A stretch of 64,000 nucleotides of DNA. Origin: Aneurinibacillus soli. GTDB lineage: Bacteria; Bacillota; Bacilli; Aneurinibacillales; Aneurinibacillaceae. The notes beneath the pieces are model-generated. The model was not told the DNA's origin. It searched no databases and saw nothing but the letters and a program-made list of their open reading frames with translations. Of the stretch, positions 27,876-36,214 are shown piece after piece. The position numbers were made by a program, and so were the translations under genes. Location of the stretch: contig NZ_AP017312.1 of NCBI RefSeq assembly GCF_002355375.1, positions 3,909,001-3,973,000 on the forward strand. The letters are read 5' to 3'. How positions within the stretch are numbered: the first letter of the stretch is position 1; each line of letters begins with the position of its first letter.

Positions 27876-28462
27876 TTTCTATCGTAATGAATTTCTGTAA
27901 TCGAAAGCATCGGTTCTTTACCGGCAATCACAGCCTGAATTTTATGAGCGAATTCAGCTCGGACGAGATGCTTAAGAGGCTGATCGACATCATTATAAAC
28001 TCGAAAAGCTTCCTGTGCCAGCAGATCCCATCGGTCGGCGTACCGCAGCAGATCATCCGGCATGACCCGCACCCGGTCTGTACCTTCTTCTGGAAAGCAC
28101 TCAAACGGAACATCGACATTTAACGTGCCGTAATCATCTGTCAGCTGTTCACCCGGATAAATATCCCGTGCCGCCAGCTCGATCTCATACGCGGTCCCTA
28201 CACAATTCGCATGAAAACTATGGTTGACGTATTTCCCAATGTCCCAGCACAAAATGTACTGTCCGTGCTGATTGCGGTACGAATATTTGAGCACATCCTT
28301 CTGGCGAAGCGGCTCAAGCGACTCTACGACTTCCGTCTCCAAAATTTGATCAAGATCGTCCAACGCCCAGGTGATTGTTCCTTTCGGGATGAATTTGGTC
28401 GCAAAGACACCGAATCCGATCTGATCGTTAATGTACCGTAGCTCTGTATCAGGATGCATCAT
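27857..28462 (-). CDS. SET-domain protein (putative protein-lysine methyltransferase)
   Basis: A 201-aa protein. The start at 28462 (MMHPDTELRYI) is chosen because GGAGGAA lies before it; the longer frame has none. GFGVFATKFIPKGTITWAL is the SET N-terminal strand pair. KYVNHSFHANCVGT is the NHS motif with pseudoknot, and GEQLTDDYGTLN is the final ELxxDY motif. These residues form the SAM and lysine channel in SET enzymes. Small bacterial SET proteins of this kind have mostly unknown targets. Confidence 0.85.
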   Translation of the reverse strand: MMHPDTELRYINDQIGFGVFATKFIPKGTITWALDDLDQILETEVVESLEPLRQKDVLKYSYRNQHGQYILCWDIGKYVNHSFHANCVGTAYEIELAARDIYPGEQLTDDYGTLNVDVPFECFPEEGTDRVRVMPDDLLRYADRWDLLAQEAFRVYNDVDQPLKHLVRAEFAHKIQAVIAGKEPMLSITEIHYDRKKKTGR

Positions 28463-28562
28463 AGTAAATTCCTCCATTTTTACTCGTTTCTCCACCATAT
28501 TAAATAACAAGAGATAACGTGTAAATACCCCTGCATACAAAATCTTCATCGGATAAGAGCCC

Positions 28563-28600
28563 AAAAAGCCCTGCTGAACATTGTACAGCAGAGCTTTTCC
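28563..28600 (-). terminator. Terminator of the M15 peptidase gene
   Basis: On the minus strand AAAAGCTCTGCTG pairs with CAGCAGGGCTTTTT with a single mismatch; it begins at the stop codon. Confidence 0.78.
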
Positions 28601-29395
28601 TTACCTCTTCCCTTTTGTTAGCGTTACCGTCCATGTATTCTGATCCCATTCGATCACGTAACCAAGCACCTGTGCGATCTCTCGTCCCTGTGCGTACCCC
28701 GTTTCCCCAATCACAATGGTTGTTTGCAATATGCCTGCACCAAGCATCGCCTTCCCGTTCTCAAATCCGACCGTAACTCCGGCAGCATTACCAACTGCTC
28801 GTACTGGCAAATATGAAAGGTTGTCCCGAATAATGCCGCGCGCATCCAGTTTTGCTCCATTTATGATAATGCTACAAGTCTGCTCCTGATTGGTCACTGC
28901 ACTTGCTGCTGGTTCCGGAATTACGACGACAGTCGCCGGACGTGCGGGTCCTTGTCCAGTCTGAAGCTGGCTGCACCGATAACCAAACGTCATCTCGAAA
29001 TGTGGTGTATCCTTGAACGTATTAAAATCACCGCCCCAGGCAAATCCTTTCGACTTAAACACCCGCACTACTTGCTGCCATTCAGCACTGCTATCGTCCC
29101 ACGTCACATCTTTCCCGTCTTTTGTGTACAAGGCGAAGTCAATCGCCAAACCGTAGTTATGGTAGGATTGTCCCCCTCTTGCATTCGTCACAATTTTCCC
29201 CGGTTTTGTCCGTCCTTGTGCATATAAATCGTTCTGTTCGGCTATCGAACGGTATCCTTGTGTGATGAGAACGTAGATCCCTTTCTGCCATAGCTCAAAA
29301 ATAGCATCCCATGCTTTCTGTCGAACAGTCGGGTGTACATTCGCGTCATTTAAGCGAAAGTTTTTTTGTACAAGCCAATCCCATGTAATCGTCAT
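28601..29395 (-). CDS. M15-family peptidoglycan LD-carboxypeptidase/endopeptidase (CwlK-like) with stalk domain
   Basis: A 264-aa zinc peptidase for peptidoglycan cross-peptides. ATG at 29395 lies 6 bases after AGGAGG. Residues about 15-145 are the VanY/CwlK-like domain: TQGYRSIAEQNDLYAQGRT, the zinc ligands in SYHNYGLAIDF (His, Asp) and DTPHFEM (His). Residues about 180-262 look like a copper-amine-oxidase N-like stalk domain (IIINGAKLDARGIIRDNLSYLPVRAVG). There is no signal peptide, which is typical of phage endolysins released through a holin or of proteins that act after lysis. Confidence 0.85.
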   Translation of the reverse strand: MTITWDWLVQKNFRLNDANVHPTVRQKAWDAIFELWQKGIYVLITQGYRSIAEQNDLYAQGRTKPGKIVTNARGGQSYHNYGLAIDFALYTKDGKDVTWDDSSAEWQQVVRVFKSKGFAWGGDFNTFKDTPHFEMTFGYRCSQLQTGQGPARPATVVVIPEPAASAVTNQEQTCSIIINGAKLDARGIIRDNLSYLPVRAVGNAAGVTVGFENGKAMLGAGILQTTIVIGETGYAQGREIAQVLGYVIEWDQNTWTVTLTKGKR

Positions 29396-29464
29396 ATTCA
29401 TCCTCCTCTTCCTTTCACAATATGCAAAGGAGTATCTGCCCGCGTCAACTCTAGCTTCCTCAAG

Positions 29465-29523
29465 CAAAAAAAGCACCTCTCTATCCCCAATATTGATCGT
29501 CGGAACAAGAGAAGTGCTTTCTA
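29465..29523 (-). terminator. Terminator of the M48 peptidase gene
   Basis: On the minus strand AAAGCACTTCTCT pairs with AGAGAGGTGCTTT and is followed by TTTTTT. Confidence 0.8.
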
Positions 29524-29528
29524 TTTAC

Positions 29529-30320
29529 TTACAAGTGTTCCACCACAGCCTCTCGACTTGATGTGAATCCGTATACTTCTGCATATAATGCCATCGTTTC
29601 TAATTCAAGTATGCGCAATGGAAGAGGAGGATGAGAAGAAAGAAGATGGCTCAGCCAGACGAAGAATCCGCCTTCAGCTTTACTCTGTGTAATGTACTCA
29701 AGACGGTTTACCTTATGGTATAAACTTTTACCAATAGCCAAAATCGTGAGACCATTCATGGCTGCGTCTACATTGCCTGTATAATACGCCGCCATCCGAT
29801 CACATGTATACTCACAAGCCCGAGAATAGGCATTCCCGAGAAATGGGATCCACATCGCAGGCAAAATCAGCATGTTTTTCGTAATGTGTCGCTGCTTAAT
29901 ATGTGCCAATTCATGGGCCAGTACAAACTCTAACTCCGCTTCTTCCCCCGTCTCAATTAACTCAAAAATATCCGAGTAGAGCACAATAAAGTTCCTACCC
30001 AAAAGTCGGGTAGCAAAGGCGTTTAATACTCCCCCTTCCTGGATAACAAAAATATCCGGTATCGCGGAGATGCCCATCTTGCTACATAACTCTTCTGTTT
30101 TCTCATGGACGGAGGCAAATTGCTGCTTTGTAATTTTCACACCATTACTGCGAATACTCCCCATCATAATGCCATGGAACAACGTCGTGATAATAAAACC
30201 TAGTATGATATATAAAATACCGATGATGGATAGTATAAGAGAAAGGTAAATAAGAATGCTTACAACAAGTGAAATCGTAAAATATGTTTTCTCATTCGGA
30301 TGTACCAGATTACCTTGCAT
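29529..30320 (-). CDS. M48-family (HtpX-like) membrane zinc metallopeptidase
   Basis: A 263-aa membrane protease. Two hydrophobic helices are at about 12-32 and 36-58. The zinc motif HELAH is in LEFVLAHELAHIKQRH near residue 140, and the third ligand is probably Glu in YSRACEYTCDRMA. It resembles HtpX but is a little short and lacks a clear C-terminal membrane pair after the active site. AGGGGG precedes the ATG. A 35-codon peptide gene lies 15 bases upstream, in the same transcript, which suggests a peptide-processing job; HtpX-like quality control is the alternative. Confidence 0.85.
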   Translation of the reverse strand: MQGNLVHPNEKTYFTISLVVSILIYLSLILSIIGILYIILGFIITTLFHGIMMGSIRSNGVKITKQQFASVHEKTEELCSKMGISAIPDIFVIQEGGVLNAFATRLLGRNFIVLYSDIFELIETGEEAELEFVLAHELAHIKQRHITKNMLILPAMWIPFLGNAYSRACEYTCDRMAAYYTGNVDAAMNGLTILAIGKSLYHKVNRLEYITQSKAEGGFFVWLSHLLSSHPPLPLRILELETMALYAEVYGFTSSREAVVEHL

Positions 30321-30335
30321 ACCTTACATCCCCCT

Positions 30336-30443
30336 TTACTTTATTATGAAGTAGCCATAACCTCCGTACCTTTTTTCCATTTCTGTAGACAGAATTTGAA
30401 GTTCCTGCGTAGTAAATTGCTGTTTAACCATTAAATTATCCAT
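30336..30443 (-). CDS. 35-aa peptide gene upstream of the M48 peptidase
   Basis: Begins MDNLMVKQQF, continues TTQELQILSTEMEK, and ends RYGGYGYFIIK. AAAGGTGAG precedes the ATG at good spacing, and the stop lies 15 bases before the peptidase start, so the two are probably co-translated. The first part (QELQILS) looks like a leader of a ribosomally made peptide, and the aromatic/glycine tail looks like a core. No modification enzyme other than the peptidase is seen nearby. I do not recognise the family; it could also be a regulatory leader peptide. Confidence 0.6.
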   Translation of the reverse strand: MDNLMVKQQFTTQELQILSTEMEKRYGGYGYFIIK

Positions 30444-30542
30444 AGTTATACTCACCTTTCTCATCTAAGTATGTAAATATAAACCATTACTATTTTAAAC
30501 TATATATACAGTAAAAGGTAATATACTAATCAAATTTTTTTC

Positions 30543-30580
30543 AAAAAAATAACGGAAAGCTCACATGCTTTCCGTTCTAT
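30543..30580 (-). terminator. Terminator of the repeated-module operon; copy 1 of a 38-bp direct repeat
   Basis: ACGGAAAGC pairs with GCTTTCCGT around TCACAT and has a T run on the minus strand, so it ends the gene at 30600. The same 38 bases, with one mismatch, occur at 36177-36214 in the same orientation, where they form the 3-prime end and terminator of the thioredoxin-like gene. Confidence 0.85.
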
Positions 30581-30599
30581 TTAGTAGCTGATCTTGCTT

Positions 30600-31049
30600 T
30601 TACACAAAAACATCATATGCATGTATTTCCATCCAGTAAACCAGCCCGTGATTATCATAAGGTGCAGTTGAATTAAGTCGAACAAAACACGATGCATGCC
30701 CCTTATTAATCTCTTGCTCCGTTCCATTCCCAAACTGGAACCAGTCACTGTAGCCATCTGCATTCCATTCCAAGCCACCAGCAATACGCGGCAATGTAAA
30801 TACTGGCGTTGTTCCTCCCGACAGCTCAAACTTCACCTGAACATGTACGTCTCCCCCGGAATTTTCATCGCAATACACAGCATAAAGACGCCACTTTCGT
30901 GTAGCTCCCGGCTGGACAGGTGGAACGGCATATCCGAATGGGCCATACACATTACTAGCCCGTGCCCATCCACCGTTTCTGCTTACTGTCAAAACTCCCT
31001 GTCCAGCCATCCCAAAAATTGGTCTTTTATGTACAAGTTCTACTCTCAT
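30600..31049 (-). CDS. Unrecognised 149-aa protein, duplicate of the neighbour's C-terminal domain
   Basis: Not recognised. The protein is rich in Gly, Trp, Tyr and Asn and looks like a compact beta-sandwich (KWRLYAVYCDENSGGDVHVQ, TTPVFTLPRIAGGLEW, DGYSDWFQFGNGTEQEINKG, ASCFVRLNSTAPYDNHGLVYWMEI). From residue about 25 to the end it is almost identical to residues about 95-224 of the protein encoded just upstream (31073-31747). GGGGGG precedes the ATG. No signal peptide. It is the last gene of the operon. A role as a partner or decoy of the neighbour is conjecture. Confidence 0.75.
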   Translation of the reverse strand: MRVELVHKRPIFGMAGQGVLTVSRNGGWARASNVYGPFGYAVPPVQPGATRKWRLYAVYCDENSGGDVHVQVKFELSGGTTPVFTLPRIAGGLEWNADGYSDWFQFGNGTEQEINKGHASCFVRLNSTAPYDNHGLVYWMEIHAYDVFV

Positions 31050-31460
31050 AACGGATCCCCCCTTTTCTTTACTTAAAAGAAATCATATGCATGTATTTCC
31101 ATCCAGTAAACCAGCCCGTGATTATCATAAGGTGCAGTTGAATTAAGTCGAACAAAACACGATGCATGCCCCTTATTAATCTCTTGCTCTGTTCCATTCC
31201 CAAACTGGAACCAGTCACTGTAGCCATCTGCATTCCATTCCAAGCCACCAGCAATACGCGGCAATGTAAATACTGGCGTTGTTCCTCCCGACAGCTCAAA
31301 CTTCACCTGAACATGTACGTCTCCCCCGGAATTTTCATCGCAATACACAGCATAAAGACGCCATTTTCGTTTAGCCCCCGGTTGAACAGGTGGAACGGCA
31401 TACCCGAATGGGCCATACACATTACCAGCTGGCACCCATCCACCGTTTCTGCTTACTGTG
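30613..31460 (-). repeat. Tandem duplication, about 380 bp each, offset 470 bp
   Basis: The stretch 30613-30990 recurs at 31083-31460 in the same orientation. In the first 300 bases I see only one or two substitutions; divergence rises towards the 5-prime coding end (for example the AGQGVLTVSRNGGWARAS/AGQQAITVSRNGGWVPAG region). This is a recent duplication or gene conversion. Confidence 0.9.
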
Positions 31461-31747
31461 ATTGCCTGCTGTCCAGCAAAACCAAAAATAGCTCTTCTGT
31501 GTACACATAGTGGTTTGAACAGGCGAGAAATAACAGCATCAATTTCAGTCGTCGAATACCGACATGCAACAAGTGCCTTTTTTATATCAGGAGCAAGTAA
31601 GGGAGGCTCTGTATATACAGCTAGCAGCACATTCGCCATTTCCTGAGCTGATGTTTCCGGGAATTTTCTCTTTATCTGCACAGCTGTTCGATCAGCAGGA
31701 ATACCTGCCGCCTTTAGCGCCCGTGCCAGTTGTTCAGATGTAATCAT
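31073..31747 (-). CDS. Unrecognised 224-aa protein with two N-terminal repeat modules
   Basis: Not recognised. Residues about 5-45 (EQLARALKAAGIPADRTAVQ... IKRKFPETSAQEMANVLLAVY) and about 52-78 (PDIKKALVACRYSTTEIDAV) are copies of a helical module that also occurs three times at the end of the upstream 1168-aa protein. The rest (about 90-224) is the beta-rich domain duplicated in the downstream gene. The protein starts 20 bases after the large gene, with GAGTGAG before the ATG. The shared module suggests that these proteins dock to each other. Confidence 0.75.
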   Translation of the reverse strand: MITSEQLARALKAAGIPADRTAVQIKRKFPETSAQEMANVLLAVYTEPPLLAPDIKKALVACRYSTTEIDAVISRLFKPLCVHRRAIFGFAGQQAITVSRNGGWVPAGNVYGPFGYAVPPVQPGAKRKWRLYAVYCDENSGGDVHVQVKFELSGGTTPVFTLPRIAGGLEWNADGYSDWFQFGNGTEQEINKGHASCFVRLNSTAPYDNHGLVYWMEIHAYDFF

Positions 31748-31767
31748 GCCTGTATCTCACTCTCCAT

Positions 31768-34700
31768 CTAGAATGCGCCCATAATCGCATCAGTTAATTC
31801 ATCATCCGACACATCTGGAAATGCCCGTTTAATGGCTGGTGCTGTTTGCTCGATTGACATACCTTCTAGCCGCAAGTGTCTGGCTAATTTTCCTGCTGAA
31901 TCAGGTTCGTCTCCAAACACATCGAATATAATATCTGCCAGATCATCATCTGTAAGATTTGGATACATATGAGTCAGAACAGGAGACGTTTCTTCCATTT
32001 TATATCCAGCAGCATGCAGGGCAAGAGCAAGCGTCAGTGGAAGCAACGAAGGAGGCTGGAATACATGAGTCAAAATAAACGCTTCATCAGCTATCAAAAT
32101 ATCAGGAAAAGCGAATCGTATTTTGCCTGCTGCTTCTATTACCGTATTTCCCTGCTTCTTAAGATCAAATGCAAGATCAAATGGTGTTTTCTGCTTCGAT
32201 GGGATAAAAATCTCCATAGTACCCCACGGTCCCGTGCTATCTTTTGCCGTCGCCTGCACCCGTGCCGTATAAGACATCCCTTCCAACAACGTCAGGCCTT
32301 CAGTTAAAACTGTTTGCGTTATGTTCTTTTTTGCACTCCCTGCTACTTGATTCTCCTGTTTATCAACCAGAACAAAATTGTAAGCTTCCGCCTGATTTAC
32401 CGGTTCCCATGTAACTGTTAATACATTATTTGTATAATCGAGGAATAAGTTTTTTGGCTGCTCAAGTAAGAAAATACTGGTATCGCACCAATCTCCTTCA
32501 AACGAAACTTGTTTGTTTTCATGTAAAATGGTTACAATCGCTTTAACTTTTACGGTGTAAAGAAGTCCAGGAACGATCTGGCTGTCCTGAATACGTATGG
32601 ATGCTTCTGTGACACAACTCTCTTTCACACACGTACCTTGTTTCCACACTTGAATAACGTAGGAGATGTCCTCTCCAGCAATCGCGTTCCACGAGGCAAA
32701 CATTGTATGCGTATGATCACAAGTAACTACTAGCGTAGAAATGGCAAGCTTTCTTCGTACAGCCTGCTCTGCTTTTTCTTGTGCTTGCTGTGCTCTGATG
32801 TATGCTTGGCTAGCACGTTCCAGCTCCAGCAAACTCGTAAATCCAAACAATGAAAGCAACCCGGTAGAAATACCTGCGATTGCCGCTACAATTCCCCCGA
32901 CTCCTCCTGCTCCTGCTGCCCCACCAATTCCCTCTGCTGCTTCTCCACTTCCAGCGGCCGCTGCAGCCGCGCCTCCCGTGCCGCCTACAACAGAGGCAAC
33001 TTCTGCACCTTCTGCAGCTAGCTCCGCTACTTCCGCTAGTCCTTCCGCTTCTCCTGCTAGTTCTTCTGCTTCTCCTGCTAGTTCCTCTACCTCTACTGAT
33101 TGCTCTCCTTCTCCTCCAGTAGGCTCTTTTTCTCCCTCTACTTTGCGGCAGACAAGACTTGCAATTGTCTGGGAAGCAGCTTCTTTTAGTCCAGCTGCCA
33201 GAACAAACTTACCTAGTTGAACTGGATCTTTCAGCATCTGTTCCAATATAGAATCAAGATTTTTCTCCAAATTTTCTTTGATAAAGCTCTCAAATCCCGC
33301 TAAATTCATTTTTTTGGGCTTTTCAATGACAAGTGGAATATCGAGCGGAGCTTGAATTACGGGCTCTTTCTTACCAGTAATAAAAATTTCACACTTCACC
33401 TGTAATGGCAGTGGGAATCCCTGATTGGTATTCGAATTGGATGCCCCATCTTTCTTGATCGCTACAGAAAACTTCGTTGTAATTAGCTCTTTAAAGACCA
33501 GTTTGACGAGTTGCTTGCATCCCTGTCCGCTAGAAATCTTCTTGCTCATCTCTTCTATCCGACCTGCATAATCAATGGTGTTGGATGTGTGTTCCATTGG
33601 CCATTCAGTAATTCTAAATCCTTTCTCCTTGCTCCAGGCAAATCCTATGGAGGGCTGGGACACACCAAGAATTGTTCCAGGATACGTAACTTTTCCTTCA
33701 AATTGTCTGGACGTAGTATTGTAATCTAGATTCGCGGACGCAACATCTTTGTCAAACAACCTGATGCCCGCTTTCAACCCGAACTTCTTGCTAGCTCCCA
33801 GGGTAGAAATGTATACTTGTGGTCCTGTATCAGGCAGAAAATCAGAACCTGTAAACACGACAACGTCAAAGTCGAGCACACTGTGGGAAAACCCATCTAT
33901 TTCTATTCCTTCTTTTGAAACAAGCGCCTGTATGGCAAACTGATGATCGTAAACCTCAATTACGCTATCTACATAAAATCCTTTTTTGTACTCTTTAGAA
34001 AAATACGTACCCGATACCGTTGAGTAATACAATCGACCCGATTTAAAAACAATTTTAAGAAAACCATCCGGCCAATTCTTTGTCTGTACAACCGTAGTAA
34101 AGAAATCATCAATTCCTAATCCCTTTGCCGCTGCATCTAGGCCGACTTCCACAATGGAAGGTACTCCGTTAATCAGCAATATGTATCCAGTAAGTACAAC
34201 AGGTGATCTCCCATCTGATCCAGGCTGTCCGAATCCAACCTGGCCAAATAAACGGATATCTAGTGGTTCTTTTTGATTTTTAAATGTATACGCAACCGCA
34301 AGTTTTAGCTGGCAAAGCCGAATATTAAACATTCCGAGAGGACTTGTGATTTCGTTTTTTGTCTCTACAGAGAATGATGCCTTATCTTTCGTAACCGTTA
34401 GCGCACCACTAAATTCATACTTCTTACCATCTATTACAATGCTCATCATTCCTTGCAAATCAAATGCCCAGGCATTGCTCGGTTTATATAGGAGAGTGAT
34501 CTGAGAGAAACGAACGATTTCGGTGTCTATAAGATAAAAATTCTCAATCGACGCATAAAACACAGTATTGGCCGATTCTTTTGCTAAATACGCATAAACA
34601 GCAATACAGGGAGGCTCCTGCTTGATGATGGGGATCAAATTAGTAAATAACTCACCTGTAAGCATAAGCTGTCCATATAGTGTGACCCCAGGCTGTACCG

Positions 34701-35274
34701 ATATTACGTGCTTGTCATCCAGAGCTGGAACATTGATAATTTTTGCAAGTGCTGGCATCTCCTTTGCCAGCACTTGCAAAGAATCTGCCTTAAAAGAAGA
34801 GAGAGCAAAGCCTGCTTCTTTAATCTTCAGTACATTATCGATTTCCTTTAGATAGCTGGTAAGAGATGCAAATGTGAAACCATCAGCTAATCTAGCAGCT
34901 ATAAAAAGTCCTTGTGGCTTATCTTTATCTGTTGTTTTTTTCACTACGAAACCAGCTGTACCAAATCGTGATGATTCACCAAACAACATAAATAGCTCTT
35001 GTGTTACGTTAATCAACAGGTTCGCCTGCTTGAATCCGAATACAGGAAAATCTGCTGGAAGCGTCTCAATCCCCCACTTCTCTTCTGAAGCCGTATGAGT
35101 TCCTGACCGAGTTAGCTGATCAGCCAGCACAGGAAGGGAAATCTGTTTACTGGTATCCGCCGTTAGACAGGCTTTTACTACTGTTTCCGTATTGGCTCCA
35201 CTTCCTACCATGCAATGCACTTCAGTGGTGACTCCTGCCAGCTTTATTTTCCCGCCCATCACTACTTCTACCAC
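31768..35274 (-). CDS. Unrecognised 1168-aa protein: beta-rich body, Gly/Ala segment, two FN3-like domains, three C-terminal modules
   Basis: Not recognised. The start is taken as GTG at 35274, about 12 bases after AGGAGG; ATG at 35259 is an alternative. Residues 1-600 are beta-rich without known motifs (KYEFSGALTVTKDKASFSVE, DGFLKIVFKSGRLYYSTVSG). About 720-810 is an acidic then Gly/Ala-rich stretch ending in a hydrophobic segment (GIVAAIAGISTGLLSLFGF) that could enter a membrane. About 830-1040 contains two fibronectin-III-like domains (NVLTVTWEPVNQAEAYNFVL). The last 130 residues are three copies of a 40-residue helical module (IRFAFPD, LTHMYPNLTDDDL, IKRAFPDVSDDEL). No signal peptide, wall-anchor or catalytic motif. 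A structural or toxin-like role is possible but unsupported. Confidence 0.75.
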   Translation of the reverse strand: MVEVVMGGKIKLAGVTTEVHCMVGSGANTETVVKACLTADTSKQISLPVLADQLTRSGTHTASEEKWGIETLPADFPVFGFKQANLLINVTQELFMLFGESSRFGTAGFVVKKTTDKDKPQGLFIAARLADGFTFASLTSYLKEIDNVLKIKEAGFALSSFKADSLQVLAKEMPALAKIINVPALDDKHVISVQPGVTLYGQLMLTGELFTNLIPIIKQEPPCIAVYAYLAKESANTVFYASIENFYLIDTEIVRFSQITLLYKPSNAWAFDLQGMMSIVIDGKKYEFSGALTVTKDKASFSVETKNEITSPLGMFNIRLCQLKLAVAYTFKNQKEPLDIRLFGQVGFGQPGSDGRSPVVLTGYILLINGVPSIVEVGLDAAAKGLGIDDFFTTVVQTKNWPDGFLKIVFKSGRLYYSTVSGTYFSKEYKKGFYVDSVIEVYDHQFAIQALVSKEGIEIDGFSHSVLDFDVVVFTGSDFLPDTGPQVYISTLGASKKFGLKAGIRLFDKDVASANLDYNTTSRQFEGKVTYPGTILGVSQPSIGFAWSKEKGFRITEWPMEHTSNTIDYAGRIEEMSKKISSGQGCKQLVKLVFKELITTKFSVAIKKDGASNSNTNQGFPLPLQVKCEIFITGKKEPVIQAPLDIPLVIEKPKKMNLAGFESFIKENLEKNLDSILEQMLKDPVQLGKFVLAAGLKEAASQTIASLVCRKVEGEKEPTGGEGEQSVEVEELAGEAEELAGEAEGLAEVAELAAEGAEVASVVGGTGGAAAAAAGSGEAAEGIGGAAGAGGVGGIVAAIAGISTGLLSLFGFTSLLELERASQAYIRAQQAQEKAEQAVRRKLAISTLVVTCDHTHTMFASWNAIAGEDISYVIQVWKQGTCVKESCVTEASIRIQDSQIVPGLLYTVKVKAIVTILHENKQVSFEGDWCDTSIFLLEQPKNLFLDYTNNVLTVTWEPVNQAEAYNFVLVDKQENQVAGSAKKNITQTVLTEGLTLLEGMSYTARVQATAKDSTGPWGTMEIFIPSKQKTPFDLAFDLKKQGNTVIEAAGKIRFAFPDILIADEAFILTHVFQPPSLLPLTLALALHAAGYKMEETSPVLTHMYPNLTDDDLADIIFDVFGDEPDSAGKLARHLRLEGMSIEQTAPAIKRAFPDVSDDELTDAIMGAF

Positions 35275-35334
35275 GACACAAAAACACCTCCTGTAGGCTG
35301 ATGCCCACACCGGGATTGAACACGGTCTCTTTCT

Positions 35335-35832
35335 TTAGCTATTTGCTGGCTTTTCTGGTTCATCCGCTGGTTTGGCAGGCTGCTGATCTGCTAGTTTCGT
35401 AATTTCCAGAGTAAGACCATCTATTGTAATTCCTTTAATCGGTGACCATTCGCGGTTAAATTCCGGCTCTGTCTGTCCCTCTGCTGTCTTCACGCTTCCA
35501 AACTCAAGCTTTACATTAAATTCTCCCGCTCCTGTTGAAAAGTTTAGCTTGTCTACAAGAATGGCAAAGTTCTTTACCCCTTCAGGCAGACTAGAAGTAA
35601 TATCATCTATCCCAAATCTTTGAGAAGCCCAACTAACAAATTTCACTACAGCAAGTGGATTTATTTGCTGGCTTTTATCCTCAATCTCATCTTTATTGTA
35701 ATGGAATTCATATCCTTTTTTTAGATCCGGAGGAATAGGAATTTGTGCTGAGATCGGTAATTTGATCTGCGCAGTTTTATCCGTTTCATCCCCAATAGTA
35801 ATCGTTCCTCCTATATTTACCTGTGTGCTCAT
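35335..35832 (-). CDS. Unrecognised 165-aa protein, first gene of the repeated-module operon
   Basis: Not recognised. The start at 35832 (MSTQVNIGGTITIGDE) follows GAAGGGAG. The N-terminal third is beta-rich, the middle (NPLAVVKFVSWASQRFGIDDI) is helical, then strands (NFAILVDKLNFSTGAGEFNV, IKGITIDGLTLEITKL), and the C-terminal 18 residues are Pro/Ala/Glu-rich (QPAKPADEPEKPANS). No signal peptide or cysteines. It is 60 bases upstream of the 1168-aa gene in the same direction. Confidence 0.72.
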   Translation of the reverse strand: MSTQVNIGGTITIGDETDKTAQIKLPISAQIPIPPDLKKGYEFHYNKDEIEDKSQQINPLAVVKFVSWASQRFGIDDITSSLPEGVKNFAILVDKLNFSTGAGEFNVKLEFGSVKTAEGQTEPEFNREWSPIKGITIDGLTLEITKLADQQPAKPADEPEKPANS

Positions 35833-36080
35833 ACTTTTTTCTCCCTTCTGTACTTTTGTATTTTGGTTAGGCTTATAACTGCTACTTCCAAACTCCTTAC
35901 CTATAGAAAATAAAACCATAAGGAATAGAGCAAATTAGTATGGGCATCACCTCCTGCACGAAATGATTTAATATTGTGTAAAAACAGAAAATTTGGAAAA
36001 GGAAGGCTGAAGTGCGGTGAAATAAAAACGAAGTATATGATGTAGCTGTTGTTCCTAAGTAGTTATATTATTCATACAAT

Positions 36081-36109
36081 ATTATGATAGAGGTAAGAAT
36101 ATTTTCCAA
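36081..36109 (-). promoter_or_regulatory. Possible promoter of the repeated-module operon
   Basis: On the minus strand TTGGAA (36104-36109) and CATAAT (36081-36086) are 17 bases apart. It would leave a leader of about 240 bases before the first gene, which contains an unused AGGAGGTGATG near 35950. The -35 is only a 4/6 match, so this is tentative. Confidence 0.35.
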
Positions 36110-36176
36110 GTCTTTTATTTCGATAAAATACGACACAATTATACAGCTTTTATGGATTATGGTCGAAAATCCTCGA

Positions 36177-36214
36177 AAAAAAATAACGGAAAGCTCATAT
36201 GCTTTCCGTTCTAT
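36177..36214 (-). terminator. Terminator overlapping the thioredoxin-like gene end; copy 2 of the 38-bp direct repeat
   Basis: ACGGAAAGC/GCTTTCCGT hairpin with an eight-base T run on the minus strand. The stop codon TGA of the thioredoxin-like gene lies in the loop. It differs from 30543-30580 at one base only. Confidence 0.85.

Noticed and set aside
30444-30542. Promoter for the peptide/M48 pair
   Set aside because: The A/T-rich stretch has several weak -10-like hexamers but no convincing -35 at 16-18 bases.
32741-33220. 159-codon plus-strand frame rich in Ala, Pro and Ser
   Set aside because: Antisense of the Gly/Ala/Glu-rich segment of the 1168-aa gene.
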